DNA of 64,000 nt. Origin: Burkholderia sp. MS389 (GTDB taxonomy: Bacteria > Pseudomonadota > Gammaproteobacteria > Burkholderiales > Burkholderiaceae). Positions 50,158 to 59,296 of the stretch are shown here, one piece after another. The position numbers and the translations under genes are program-made. The stretch spans positions 1 to 64,000 of the forward strand of contig NZ_CP045996.1 of the NCBI RefSeq assembly GCF_016899425.1. Direction: 5' to 3'. The notes beneath the pieces were generated by a model. The model saw nothing but the letters and a program-made list of their open reading frames with translations, searched no databases and was not told where the DNA came from. Every line of letters begins with the position of its first letter. The stretch's first letter is position 1.

Positions 50158-51048
50158 TCAGCGCGGCATCGACATCGGCTTGCCGGCCGTGTCGGCCGCG
50201 CGGCGCCACCGGCGCGCGAGCGCCTGCCACAGGCTCGCGAGCTCGACCCGGCAGAAGGTCCGCACGGCGCGAGGCGACCACCACCAGTAGTTCACGTTGA
50301 TCGAATCGCTCAGCGATTCCACGTAGTGCCACCAGCCGGGCGGCAGGTACAGCACGTCGCCCGCCTCGAGCACGAAGTCGTGGCGCGGCGCCGACTGCAC
50401 GCGCGGAAACAGCACCGGGTCCGGGTCGCTCATGTCCACCGGGCTGAAGATCACCGGCAGATCGCGGCGCTGCCGGTAATACACGTTGGCGGACTGCTCG
50501 GGCGCGAACAGCACCCAGCGCTTGCGGCCGTACACCTGCACGTTCAGGTTCTCGTGCCGGTCGAAATGCATCGGCGACGAAATCCCTTCCGGGCCGAGCC
50601 AGAAGCCCGGCCGCAACACCAGCCTGCGCCTCAGCCACTGAGGCATCCAGCCGGGAAAGCCGTGCTGCTCGTGCAGCGGCACGATGTCGTCCTTCAGCTC
50701 CGGCGCCGTCGAATAGATCGCCGCGTAGGTGATGTACGTGGTGCGGGCACTGCCCTGCGCCTGCATCGCGCGGATCGTCGCGCCCAGGCGCGCGGTTTCG
50801 TAGCGGCGCGCGCCCAGGTAGAGGTCCGGCCGGGTCGGCGTCGGCGACAGCTGCGACGTCTCCACCGTGATCTCGTGTTCGCCGTAGCGCTCGACGAAGA
50901 AATCCGGCGTCCAGCGCGTGCGCGCGGGCCACGCGTCGATGAATCCTTCCAGCACGGCCGGATGCTTCAGTCCGGCCAGAACGTCACGCATGCTCCGGCT
51001 GCCGTCGTAGCGAATCCGCGGCATCGGCACAATCTTGCTGCCAGTCAT
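50158..51048 (-). CDS. Cupin/JmjC-like Fe(II) oxygenase
   Basis: 296 residues of the cupin_8/JmjC-like group (FIH/hydroxylase type). Iron-binding pair HFDRHENLNVQVYG (H and D about 159-161) and distal His in LPPGWWHYVESLSDSINVNYWW (about 240). The conserved Lys/Arg and YGRKRWVLFAP stretch that positions 2-oxoglutarate is present. These enzymes hydroxylate amino-acid side chains. ATG 51048 has AGGAG about 9 bases upstream. It is 25 bases after the MBL-fold gene. With the AspH-type enzyme and the two CmlA-like proteins it makes a fourth candidate oxygenase in the cluster. Substrate unknown. Confidence 0.82.
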   Translation of the reverse strand: MTGSKIVPMPRIRYDGSRSMRDVLAGLKHPAVLEGFIDAWPARTRWTPDFFVERYGEHEITVETSQLSPTPTRPDLYLGARRYETARLGATIRAMQAQGSARTTYITYAAIYSTAPELKDDIVPLHEQHGFPGWMPQWLRRRLVLRPGFWLGPEGISSPMHFDRHENLNVQVYGRKRWVLFAPEQSANVYYRQRRDLPVIFSPVDMSDPDPVLFPRVQSAPRHDFVLEAGDVLYLPPGWWHYVESLSDSINVNYWWWSPRAVRTFCRVELASLWQALARRWRRAADTAGKPMSMPR

Positions 51049-51073
51049 CGTGGGGCTCCTGTCGACAGGAAAA

Positions 51074-52501
51074 TCAGGACACCTGCCAATCGCCGTTGTG
51101 CCGAAGCACGTCGCCGGGCAGCCAGCGGATCACGCGGGTGGTGGCGCCGAGCGTGTCGAGGCGCGCGTCGATCTGGTCGAGCGTGTCGGCTTCCGCCGGC
51201 TCGCCGTTGATCCAGCCGATGTCGTCGATCTCGGCGGCGATGCCGCAGAACCCGTTCGCATACGGCGCGAACGCATGGGCGCCGGCGCGCGCGCAAAGCT
51301 CGCCGATGCCGGACGGGCCGAGCGTGATGGACGGGCCGTCGCCCGCTTCCGCGATGCGCGGCAGGCGCTGCAGGTCGGTCATCGGCAGCACCATCCAGAA
51401 CGTGAACAGGCCCTGCCAGAACGGCGCCTTGCGCATCTCGCGGCAGCAGCTCACGACCAGGTCGGGCCGGCCGCGCCGGGCGACGGACCGATCGATCACG
51501 TCCATCACCGAGCCCTTCGCGTCATCGCCGCTGTCGACGAGCAGAATCACCGAGAACTGCGGCGTCGTGACCCGGTAGCAATTGCCCCAGTTGCGCACGT
51601 CGTGCGGCGGCACGGCCGCGCCGATGGTCGGCTGCTCGCCGTAGAACGGCAGGATGTCGATCTCGATGTCGCCGATCCGCACCGTCTCGCCCCAGCCGGG
51701 CGCGAGCACCGTCTGCCCGACGTCGCGCAGCGACTGCTGCATGTCGTCCTGCGCCAGCAGCGATGCGACCGGGATGTGCGGCACGATGACCGGCACCGAT
51801 CCGTCGCCGCCGTGCCGCAGGATGGTCGGGATGTGCCAATGGTCGAGATGCCCGTGCGTCACGAGCATGCCGTCGATCTGCCGGGCCAGGTTGGACGGCG
51901 CGCGATCGAGATCGGGCAGGCCGACGTTGCCGCCGATCGCGAGGCTGATCGGGTCGGTCAGCAGACGGGTGGTTTCGGATGCGATCAGCAGCGACGCGTG
52001 TTCGAGCCGCTGGATGCCGGGGCCGTCGAACGCCGGCCATGCCAGCCCCGCGTCGCCTTTCGGCCGTTCACAGCCGAGCAGGCGAGGGTCCGCGTACAGC
52101 TCGGACAGCGGCTGCCAGCGGTTGCGCTGCAGCGCGTCGCGCAGCGCATTCGCGAGCTGCGGCACGTCGCCGGCGGCGGTGTCGAGCACGATCGGCTCGC
52201 CGCCCTGCGGCGCCAGCGCGAGCGTCCAGCGGTCGCGGCGCTGATGCAGATCGTAGAGCAGCGCACGGCTCGCGATACAGCCGCCGGCCGCCACCGAATC
52301 CGGATCGAACAGTTCGGCCAGAAACGGATAGCGCGCAATCGCATCGCGCAACAGCGCGGCACAGGCGGCCGGTTCGAATTTCGCTTCCATGAATTGCTGC
52401 ATGAGCGCGTCCTGCCGCTCGATCAGCAAGCCCAGATCATGCGCGCGCGAAGCCAGAATGCCTGTATTGAGGAAGACCCCCAGGCGATCATCGACTGACA
52501 T
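51074..52501 (-). CDS. Second MBL-fold protein, divergent CmlA-like oxygenase candidate
   Basis: 475 residues with an N-terminal ~160-residue non-MBL domain and a metallo-beta-lactamase fold carrying THGHLDH at about 214-220. As in CmlA, a Glu stands where hydrolases have His (FYGEQPT, about 290), and an Asp follows in LLVDSGDD (about 315). This hints at a diiron oxygenase rather than a hydrolase. It is about 55 residues shorter than the CmlA-like protein at 29741-31336 and only distantly similar, so it may act on another residue or do a different reaction. It is the second gene of the operon, after mbtH. A zinc hydrolase or lactonase role remains possible. Confidence 0.7.
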   Translation of the reverse strand: MSVDDRLGVFLNTGILASRAHDLGLLIERQDALMQQFMEAKFEPAACAALLRDAIARYPFLAELFDPDSVAAGGCIASRALLYDLHQRRDRWTLALAPQGGEPIVLDTAAGDVPQLANALRDALQRNRWQPLSELYADPRLLGCERPKGDAGLAWPAFDGPGIQRLEHASLLIASETTRLLTDPISLAIGGNVGLPDLDRAPSNLARQIDGMLVTHGHLDHWHIPTILRHGGDGSVPVIVPHIPVASLLAQDDMQQSLRDVGQTVLAPGWGETVRIGDIEIDILPFYGEQPTIGAAVPPHDVRNWGNCYRVTTPQFSVILLVDSGDDAKGSVMDVIDRSVARRGRPDLVVSCCREMRKAPFWQGLFTFWMVLPMTDLQRLPRIAEAGDGPSITLGPSGIGELCARAGAHAFAPYANGFCGIAAEIDDIGWINGEPAEADTLDQIDARLDTLGATTRVIRWLPGDVLRHNGDWQVS

Positions 52502-52630
52502 GGTGTGTTTTACCCTCGGATTCTCTCGGCGAAACGCAAACGTGCTCCCGCGCGCGCCGTTACCGGGCCGCGAAATGCCGCATCGTTCCTTTATCTTTTA
52601 TTGCGCGCTCGTGGCGCGAAGCGTCGATAA

Positions 52631-52840
52631 TTATCTCGACAGTGCGGCCCGCACGCTCAATGGGCGCATGTCGGTCCAGTTGGCGCCGATCCATTCGAGG
52701 CAGGCATCCCGGTTTCCCGACGGGCCCACCGCCCGCCAGCCTTCCGGCACATGCTTGTCGTCCGGCCAGATCGCATATTGTTCCTCGTGATTGACGACCA
52801 CTTTGAAAACGGCATCGTTTTGCGGCGTTTCGGCTTCCAT
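52631..52840 (-). CDS. mbtH: MbtH-family NRPS activator
   Basis: 69 residues with all MbtH marks: VVVNHEEQYAIWPD (N-x-E-x-Q-x-x-x-W-P), VPEGWRAVGPSG and C-x5-I-x3-WTDMRP near the C-terminus. MbtH proteins bind the N-terminal part of adenylation domains and are needed for activity or solubility of many of them; here the partners are the four A domains of the two synthetases. First gene of the cluster on this strand, with GAGAGA before the ATG. A longer overlapping frame in this stretch is not real. Confidence 0.95.
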   Translation of the reverse strand: MEAETPQNDAVFKVVVNHEEQYAIWPDDKHVPEGWRAVGPSGNRDACLEWIGANWTDMRPLSVRAALSR

Positions 52841-53169
52841 GTCTCTCTCGTTTCAATAATCGATCACGCGTGTCACACGCACCACATAATTCGATATTTC
52901 GATAAGAACAGCGCGCCCGGCAGCACCGGGCGACGACTCAAGCACGCTAAAAATCGAAGCGAACCGACTTTACCATAACCCATCTTAAATCAATTACATT
53001 TCTATTGCATGAAAACAGGATAAATAATATTCTTCGGCAACCAATAATCCACCCAATTGTTTCATAAATATGCGAACAGATAGACGGAATATGCCTTTGC
53101 GAATAAATCGATAATCGGCCAAATTGTTTTGTATTTTGTTTGATTCGTTTTTAGGCGGAGTTCAGAAGC
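52841..53169. promoter_or_regulatory. AT-rich divergent promoter region of the peptide cluster
   Basis: 329 bases, the most AT-rich patch in this half of the window (about 52975-53160), between mbtH (minus) and the thioesterase (plus). A weak minus-strand candidate promoter is TTGATT (52993-52988), 15 bases, TAAAGT (52972-52967). For the plus strand, AGGCGGAG lies about 8 bases before the thioesterase ATG. AT-rich control regions of this kind are often silenced by H-NS/MvaT-type proteins; that is inference. Confidence 0.5.
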
Positions 53170-53967
53170 ATGGTCTTGCTAGCCAGTACGCTCACCATTC
53201 CGCTCGCGCGCCCGACGGCGCGGCATCGGCTGCTGGTGTTCCATCACGCGTGCGGCGCGGCGGCCAATTACTATCGGTGGGGGGCGTCGTTCCCGGAAGA
53301 CGTCGAGGTGTGGCTCATCGAGCTGCCCGGCCGCGGCCGGAGTCTGGGCGCTCGCGCGATCGATACGTTGCCCGAACTGATCGACTTCCTGCGCGCGCTG
53401 CGCCCGCTGTTGCCGCGCACCTATTCGGTGTTCGGCCACAGCATGGGAGCCTTGATCGCATACTGTTTCGCGTGCGACATGGCGCAACACGGGCATCCGC
53501 CCGCCTGGCTCGGCGCCTCCGGCGCCGATGCGCCGTTCTACCCGCATCGCCACGCGCACCGCGATGGCATGCCGGTCCATTTGCGCACCGACGCCGAGAT
53601 CGTCGACTATGTCGTGTCGCTCGGCGGGACGCCCCGCGAAGTGGTGGAACACGACGCGCTACGAGCCATGCTGCTGAAGCTGGCCAAGGCGGATTTCCGC
53701 GTCGTCGAGCGGTTCTTCCCGCTGCCGTCCGCGACCGCGCTACCCTGCCCCGTCACGGTGTTCTCCGGCCGCGACGACACGTTGCTGAGCCCGGCCGGGC
53801 AACGTGACTGGTTGCGTGCGTCGCACCACACGGTCAATTTCCGCGAGTTCGATGGCGGGCACTTCTTTCTTTTGGACCATCCGGCCGCGGTTCGGCACGC
53901 AATCGGCCAGGCGTTGGCGCAGGCGGGGCAGCGCGACACCGATGATTGCGCGATACCCCAGCCATAG
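53170..53967 (+). CDS. Type II (external) thioesterase
   Basis: 265-residue alpha/beta-hydrolase of the GrsT/TEII kind. Nucleophile in FGHSMGALIAYCF (Ser about 94), Asp in FSGRDDTLLSP and His in FDGGHFFLLDHP near the C-terminus. TEIIs usually remove stalled or mis-primed acyl groups from carrier proteins. Because the megasynthase has no terminal thioesterase, this stand-alone enzyme might also release the product. It is divergently transcribed from the rest of the cluster and converges on the cyclic-di-GMP gene. ATG 53170 is 4-5 bases after GAGTTCAGAAGC with AGGCGGAG further up. Confidence 0.9.
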   Translation: MVLLASTLTIPLARPTARHRLLVFHHACGAAANYYRWGASFPEDVEVWLIELPGRGRSLGARAIDTLPELIDFLRALRPLLPRTYSVFGHSMGALIAYCFACDMAQHGHPPAWLGASGADAPFYPHRHAHRDGMPVHLRTDAEIVDYVVSLGGTPREVVEHDALRAMLLKLAKADFRVVERFFPLPSATALPCPVTVFSGRDDTLLSPAGQRDWLRASHHTVNFREFDGGHFFLLDHPAAVRHAIGQALAQAGQRDTDDCAIPQP

Positions 53968-54041
53968 GGCGGGCGACCCGCTTGCCGTCATCGACCGTTG
54001 CGGAGATGCGCCGGGCGATCGCGACGCGCCCCGACTCGCGA

Positions 54042-56123
54042 TCACATGCTCTTGATCGCCGTGCCTTGCGCGGTCACTTCGACGAAGTGATCCGCCGGCA
54101 TCGGACGCCCGAGCAAGAAGCCCTGCAGCGAATTGCAGCCGAGCCGGGTCAGGAACTGCTGCTGCGCGGTCGTTTCAACGCCCTCCGCGACGATCTTCAG
54201 GTCGAGTGCCCGACCGAGCGCGACGATCGCGGAAATGATCGCGGCATCTTCGGTATCGTGTTCGAGATCCCGGATGAATCCCCGGTCGATCTTGAGCTCG
54301 CTGGCCGGCAAGCGCTTGAGATACAGCAAGCTCGAATAACCGGTGCCGAAGTCGTCGATCGAAATTCGCACCCCCATGTCGTGAAGCTGCTGGAGGATTC
54401 TCAGGCTGGCGTCGGCATCGCGCATCGCGGTCGATTCGGTGATCTCCAGCGTCAGGCAGTGCGGCTCCAGCGCGTGCCGCTGCAATGCGGCCTCCACGAC
54501 CCGGATCAGGCTCGCGTGACCGAACTGCAACGGTGACAGGTTCACGGCCATCGTCCAGTCGGTTCGGCCCGCATCGCGCCACGCGCGCATCTGCCGGCAG
54601 GCCTCGTCCAGTACCCATTCGCCGATCGGCACGATCAATCCGGTCTTTTCCGCAATCGAGATGAACTGATCGGGCGACATGAGGCCGCGCGTCGGGTGCT
54701 TCCATCGCAACAGCGCCTCGACGCCCATGATCGGTCCATCGGGCACTTCGAACTTCGGCTGGTAATGCAGGACCAGTTCATGCCGCTCCAGCGCCAGACG
54801 GAGTTCCTGCACGATTTTCAAGTGCTCGCGGACATTCGCGTTCATCGATGCCTCGAAGAAGCAGTACGCATCTCGGCCGAGCGCCTTGGCGTGATACATC
54901 GCCGCATCGGCATTGGTCATCAGCTCGCGGAAATCGCTGCCGTTGCCGGGATAGAGCGCGATACCGATGCTGGCCGACACGCGCAATTCGTGTTCGGACA
55001 CGTGGAACGGCGCCCGAATCACCGCCAATACCTTGTCCGCCACGTCGGCCGCGTCGGCGGGCTCGTTCACGGCCACGACGAGCACGAACTCGTCGCCGCC
55101 CAGACGGGCAATCGTGTCCTGCGAGCGCAGGTTCGCGCCGATGCGCCGAGCCACGTCGACCAGCAACAGATCGCCGACATGATGACCATAGGCGTCGTTG
55201 ACGGCCTTGAATCCGTCGAGGTCCATGAACATCAGCGCGAAACACCCGTGCTCGCGGTCGGTGCTCTGGATCGCCTGGTCGATCCGGTCTTCGAGCAGCA
55301 CGCGGTTGGGGAGCTTGGTGAGGGTGTCGTGCAGTGCCAGATACGTCAGCTCCTGGTTCGCTTCGGCCAGCGAGGTCGCCAGTACCGCCGTGCGGGCTTC
55401 CAGACGCAGGTCGAGGACCGAAACGATCAGCGCGATGGCGAGTATCGCCAACGTGGCCACGACGATGACGAGCGCCAGCCCGCCGGGATCCATGCTGGAG
55501 CCGGCGGCCCCGCAGATGCTGCCCAGCGGGAACCGGGCGGCCGCCATTCCCGTATAGTGCATGCCGGCGATGGCGGCGCCCATCAGGACCGCCGCCCCCA
55601 GATTGAGCAGGCGCACGCGAGACGAAGCGGTTCGCCGAATGAATACGATCCACAGCACGGCGCCCGATGCGACGACGGCAATCGCGACCGACAGGCAGAC
55701 GAGCAACGGGTCGTACCGGATACCCGGCGACATGTGCATCGACGCCATGCCCGTGTAATGCATGCCCGCTACGCCAGTCCCCATCAACATCGCGCCGCCG
55801 CCGAGCCGGTGCCATCTGAGCGTGCCCCGACAGACGAGCCACAGCGCAACCGTGGAGCAGCCGATGGCGATCAGCAACGAAAGCACCGTCATGGCCGGAT
55901 CGTATCCCAGTGGAATCGGCAACGCGAAGGCCAGCATGCCGACGAAATGCATCGACCAGATGCCCGCCCCCATCACGCTGGCCGCGCCTACCAGCCACCC
56001 ATGTGCGGCGCGCCCGCCGGCCGTCTTGATACGCCCGGCCATGTCCAGCACGGTGTAGGACGCCAGGATGGCGATCAGGAGCGAAAGAAGAACGAGCAAC
56101 GCGTTATAACTTGTCGGCAGCAT
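54042..56123 (-). CDS. MHYT-GGDEF-EAL cyclic-di-GMP protein
   Basis: 693 residues. The N-terminal MHYT sensor has about seven membrane helices (1-235) and three motif copies: SMHFVGM, GMHYTGMASMHM and GMHYTGMAA. The MHYT domain is proposed to bind copper and sense O2, CO or NO. A diguanylate cyclase domain follows (about 260-425, intact GGDEF at ~341 in ARLGGDEFVLVV). Next is a phosphodiesterase domain (about 435-690, intact EALLRW at ~468, with the downstream catalytic pattern LEITEST, DDFGTGYSSL). Both enzyme sites look intact, so the net activity is unclear. The layout is like MucR/NbdA/YkoW-type proteins. The gene stands alone; c-di-GMP would link it to motility versus biofilm decisions. 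Confidence 0.93.
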   Translation of the reverse strand: MLPTSYNALLVLLSLLIAILASYTVLDMAGRIKTAGGRAAHGWLVGAASVMGAGIWSMHFVGMLAFALPIPLGYDPAMTVLSLLIAIGCSTVALWLVCRGTLRWHRLGGGAMLMGTGVAGMHYTGMASMHMSPGIRYDPLLVCLSVAIAVVASGAVLWIVFIRRTASSRVRLLNLGAAVLMGAAIAGMHYTGMAAARFPLGSICGAAGSSMDPGGLALVIVVATLAILAIALIVSVLDLRLEARTAVLATSLAEANQELTYLALHDTLTKLPNRVLLEDRIDQAIQSTDREHGCFALMFMDLDGFKAVNDAYGHHVGDLLLVDVARRIGANLRSQDTIARLGGDEFVLVVAVNEPADAADVADKVLAVIRAPFHVSEHELRVSASIGIALYPGNGSDFRELMTNADAAMYHAKALGRDAYCFFEASMNANVREHLKIVQELRLALERHELVLHYQPKFEVPDGPIMGVEALLRWKHPTRGLMSPDQFISIAEKTGLIVPIGEWVLDEACRQMRAWRDAGRTDWTMAVNLSPLQFGHASLIRVVEAALQRHALEPHCLTLEITESTAMRDADASLRILQQLHDMGVRISIDDFGTGYSSLLYLKRLPASELKIDRGFIRDLEHDTEDAAIISAIVALGRALDLKIVAEGVETTAQQQFLTRLGCNSLQGFLLGRPMPADHFVEVTAQGTAIKSM

Positions 56124-56161
56124 TGTTATTTACAGATCGCTTTCGATTTGGCGTAACGAGA

Positions 56162-56179
56162 CCCCCGGCCAGCCGGGGG
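56162..56179. repeat. GC-rich hairpin between porin and cyclic-di-GMP gene
   Basis: CCCCCGG / CCGGGGG stem around a four-base loop (7 pairs) at 56162-56179. There is no T-run on either strand, so terminator function is uncertain. It lies 39 bases upstream of the cyclic-di-GMP gene and downstream of the porin. Confidence 0.35.
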
Positions 56180-56358
56180 CTTCGCGGATTCGCGGGAAAG
56201 TTGGGCACAAACGGAAAGCGGTGTCCGAAGGAATGGACCGGTGGTGTGACGCGTCAGGCGATTCCGACGACGACCGCTTGCAGCGGCGGATCATAAACGC
56301 GCCCTCCCGTTCAGGGAAGGATTTAGCGCTGCGGGGCGCTGGAGGAGGCGGGACGGAA

Positions 56359-57432
56359 TCAGAACGTGTGGCGAATGCCGGCCGCGAACGTGTTGCCGGT
56401 GGGGCGAGCGCTCAGCTTGTCGTAGGAGTAAATCGCGTAGATGTCCGTGCGTTTCGACAGCAGGTGGTTGTAGCCGACAGACGCGGTGTTCCGCAGGCTG
56501 CGGGCCGCTTCGGTCGGGCCGGACCGCTTCGTGCGCGCCCACTCTGCAAGCAGGAAGTCGGCCGGCGACAACGGGATCGACACACCCGCCTCGCAAGTGT
56601 GGCTGCCGGTCGGCGTACGCGCGTCGCTTGTCATCGCCCACGCGCCGTAGAGCGTGACGATCTTGAAGTCGTATGCCGCGCCCGCCAGATAGGCGTACTG
56701 CGCGCCGACCGGCCCTGCCGCGGTATAGCGCACGCGCTGGCCCGACAACACGGCCGTGAGACCGTGCCCTCGATAGTTCAAGTGAACGCCGAGGTTACCG
56801 ACGCCAGGCGAGCCCGCCACGCCGCCAAGACCATAGATGACGGTGGCGCCGAACCCGTTGAAGTCCGGCGTCGTGTACTTGACGGTGTTGTTCCACACCG
56901 TATCGCCGATGATCGTCCCGCCATAGTTGGTCACGAACGTCTGCAGGACGAGTGGAGAGAAGACGGTCGAGGATCCGAACGGATTGACGACGGATTCGGC
57001 CGTATAGGCCGGGTTTCTTTGTCGCCCGAAGGTCAACTGGCCGAAGTCGCCTTGAAAGCCCACGTACGCATTGCGCGACCAGAACGGGTCCGCCGCACTG
57101 CGTCCCAGCGCGCCGTTGGCGGGTTGAAAGAAGCTTTCGAGGACGAAAATGGCGCCGACGCCGCCGCCAAGATCTTCCTTGCCGCGGATTCCCCAGAACG
57201 ACGTGGTCAGCCCGCCGCTTCCCATCAGTACCGTGGACCGCGGCGTATCGCTGCGTTTGATGCTCCCGACGTAGGTGCCGATGAGGCCATAAAGCTGAAC
57301 CTGGGAGCCGCTGTCTGCGTGTGCGCCGCCGGAGGTCCATACCAGACCGGCGCTGAATATCGCCGTCGCGCCGAGCGTACCGACAACGCGCCGGGCGGCC
57401 ACGCGCACCACGACCTGTCGTGTCTTTTTCAT
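56359..57432 (-). CDS. Outer-membrane porin (Gram-negative Porin_4 type)
   Basis: 357 residues. Signal peptide (about 1-39, ending GGAHA), then the trimeric-porin pattern: SQVQLYGLIGTYV start, GSGGLTTSFWGIRGKEDLGGG, FVGFQG-like turns (AYVGFQGDFGQLTFGR) and a C-terminal beta-strand ending in Phe (AGIRHTF) for insertion by BamA. ATG 57432 is preferred because GGAG lies 9 bases upstream; METTE at 57447 lacks a ribosome site. With the downstream-strand MFS symporter and DapA-family enzyme it may form an uptake route for one carbon source. Confidence 0.92.
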   Translation of the reverse strand: MKKTRQVVVRVAARRVVGTLGATAIFSAGLVWTSGGAHADSGSQVQLYGLIGTYVGSIKRSDTPRSTVLMGSGGLTTSFWGIRGKEDLGGGVGAIFVLESFFQPANGALGRSAADPFWSRNAYVGFQGDFGQLTFGRQRNPAYTAESVVNPFGSSTVFSPLVLQTFVTNYGGTIIGDTVWNNTVKYTTPDFNGFGATVIYGLGGVAGSPGVGNLGVHLNYRGHGLTAVLSGQRVRYTAAGPVGAQYAYLAGAAYDFKIVTLYGAWAMTSDARTPTGSHTCEAGVSIPLSPADFLLAEWARTKRSGPTEAARSLRNTASVGYNHLLSKRTDIYAIYSYDKLSARPTGNTFAAGIRHTF

Positions 57433-57619
57433 TTCGGTTGTCTCCATTCATATTTTTTGAGCGGCCTTTTTCACGGCAATCCTGTCAGCAGTACTGATGG
57501 ACTACTCTTTGACGGCGGCGCTTGTTGCGAGCATGTCGCTGAAGCCACGGGCGTGACGAGCGACGAAACGCCTTCCCTCGAGGCTTCTCAGGGAAAGGCG
57601 CCGTCAGGCATGCAAGTGA

Positions 57620-59062
57620 CTACGGGGAAATCTCTTCGAGCGAACGATTGGTCGTCTCGACCATGCGCGCGGCGACGACGAAGCCCACTGCACTGACCAC
57701 GGCAAACATGACGAATACCGCGGCGATGCCTCTTCCGGTCAATACGACGCCGACGATCGCCGGCGCGGCGGCAGACGCCGCGCGCAGCCACGAAGTCGCG
57801 AGACCGGTGCCGATCGCGCGCATCCGGGTGGGATAGATTTCAGGGGTGTACAGGTACAGAAGGACCGTGGTCGTGGCCATCACCGCATAGGCCGACGATC
57901 CGAGCAACATCACGGACCACGCGCTGCCCGCGCCATGAATGCCCAGTGCGGCGAGCAGGGCCGCGCTGATGATGAAGCAGGCCATTGCCCACCGGCGGCG
58001 TCCGACCCGATCGATCAGCAGCGCGCAGGCAAGCACGCCGCACGTACTCAGGACGTTCGAGATCGACGCCATCTGAAGCGACGCTTGCAGCGGCAGATGG
58101 TAGACCGTCTTGTAGAGGCTCGGCAGCCAGTTGTTGATGCCATTGGCCACGAAATAAGCGCTCGCCCACAGCAGCCACACGACGACGGTGCGGCCCCGGT
58201 AGAACGGCGAGAACAGTTCCTTCCACGTTCCCTTCCGCTTCGACTGTCGTCCGGTCATAAGGCCCGACACGCGCGCGTCCACCTCGGCCCTTTGAGTCTG
58301 CGTGTCGAGGTTGCGCTTCGTCGTGCTGGCTTCCAGCCGCTCGATGATGCGCTCGGCCTTATCGAACCGCCCGCGTGAAACGAGCCAGCGCGGCGATTCC
58401 GGCAGGCGTGCGATCAGGATCGCGACGACCATGCCGGGAATCCCGCCGATCAGGAACATATATTCCCAACCGAAGCGCGGGACGACGAACGCACCGAGCT
58501 GCGCGGCCGCGAGCAGGCCCAACGGGAAAATCAGTTCGTACAGGATGAAGAAGCGTCCGCGGCCGTGCGCTTGAGACAGCTCGTTGATGTACGTGGCGGC
58601 CACGGGCACTTCTCCGCCCACACCGATGCCTTGCAGGAAACGCATCAGAAACAGCATGTGAAAGCTGCCGGTGAACGCGCATACGACGCTCATGGCCGAC
58701 ATGACGCCCACCGCAATGGTGGCGCTCGGCACGCGCCCCAGGCGCTCGGCCAGCCAGCCGAACACCAACGCGCCGACGACCTGCCCAAGATAGCCGGCAG
58801 CGATCAGCACGCCGATCTGGCCGGGAGAAAGATGCCAGAGGCCCACCAGTACGGGCAGCACGAAAGCAAGCGACAGTGCGTCGAACGCATCGAACAGGGT
58901 CGCGCTGCCCATGACGATCCGTGCCCGGGTGTGCCACTTGCAAAACGGCACGTTCTCGATGCGGAACAGCAGGTTCGCCGCCCGCAGTTGCTCGCTCATG
59001 GGACGCGTTTCGCTCGCGGATCGACCAAGGTCGACGCCGCAGGCGGTCGAAGGGGTGTTCAT
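57620..59062 (-). CDS. MFS metabolite:H+ symporter
   Basis: 480 residues from ATG 59062, which has AGGAGA about 6 bases upstream; a longer frame to 59128 is rejected. Twelve membrane segments. MFS signatures include GWLAERLGRVPS (loop 2-3) and LPESPRWLVSRGRFDKAERII (after helix 6), with the matching second-half loop IDRVGRRRW. The start FDAFDALSLAFVLPVL resembles the aromatic acid/NiaP-type branch rather than drug exporters. It probably imports an organic acid or vitamin-like solute. It lies between the porin and the DapA-family gene on the same strand. Confidence 0.87.
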   Translation of the reverse strand: MNTPSTACGVDLGRSASETRPMSEQLRAANLLFRIENVPFCKWHTRARIVMGSATLFDAFDALSLAFVLPVLVGLWHLSPGQIGVLIAAGYLGQVVGALVFGWLAERLGRVPSATIAVGVMSAMSVVCAFTGSFHMLFLMRFLQGIGVGGEVPVAATYINELSQAHGRGRFFILYELIFPLGLLAAAQLGAFVVPRFGWEYMFLIGGIPGMVVAILIARLPESPRWLVSRGRFDKAERIIERLEASTTKRNLDTQTQRAEVDARVSGLMTGRQSKRKGTWKELFSPFYRGRTVVVWLLWASAYFVANGINNWLPSLYKTVYHLPLQASLQMASISNVLSTCGVLACALLIDRVGRRRWAMACFIISAALLAALGIHGAGSAWSVMLLGSSAYAVMATTTVLLYLYTPEIYPTRMRAIGTGLATSWLRAASAAAPAIVGVVLTGRGIAAVFVMFAVVSAVGFVVAARMVETTNRSLEEISP

Positions 59063-59296
59063 GCTGTCTCCTGAAAAGCTGCATTTTATGAACCTTCGGC
59101 TTGCTTCTTGTTGTGCGGCACCGGTCACGTTTCTTGGTGGTTTTCCGCGACATCGGCGCCCTTTTTATCATTTGCCGAGCCTGTCGGCGGCGGCGTGCGC
59201 GACGCGGTTTCGCGCGCCGCCCCGACTGCTCGACGCCGACGGCAAGCGGACGGCGCTGCGCCGTCGTCATCCGGCTATGGACGGGCCACGCCCGAG

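Noticed and set aside
51074..52501. Quorum-quenching lactonase
   Set aside because: Although it has an HxHxDH motif, it has Glu in place of a canonical His ligand and an extra N-terminal domain, in NRPS context.
25622..53967. Naming the product (bactobolin, colibactin or sulfazecin-like)
   Set aside because: Each shares one or two gene types with this cluster, but the module order and tailoring set do not match what I recall of them.
53969..53981. GCGGG-CGA-CCCGC hairpin as thioesterase terminator
   Set aside because: The stem is only 5 pairs and there is no T-run after it.
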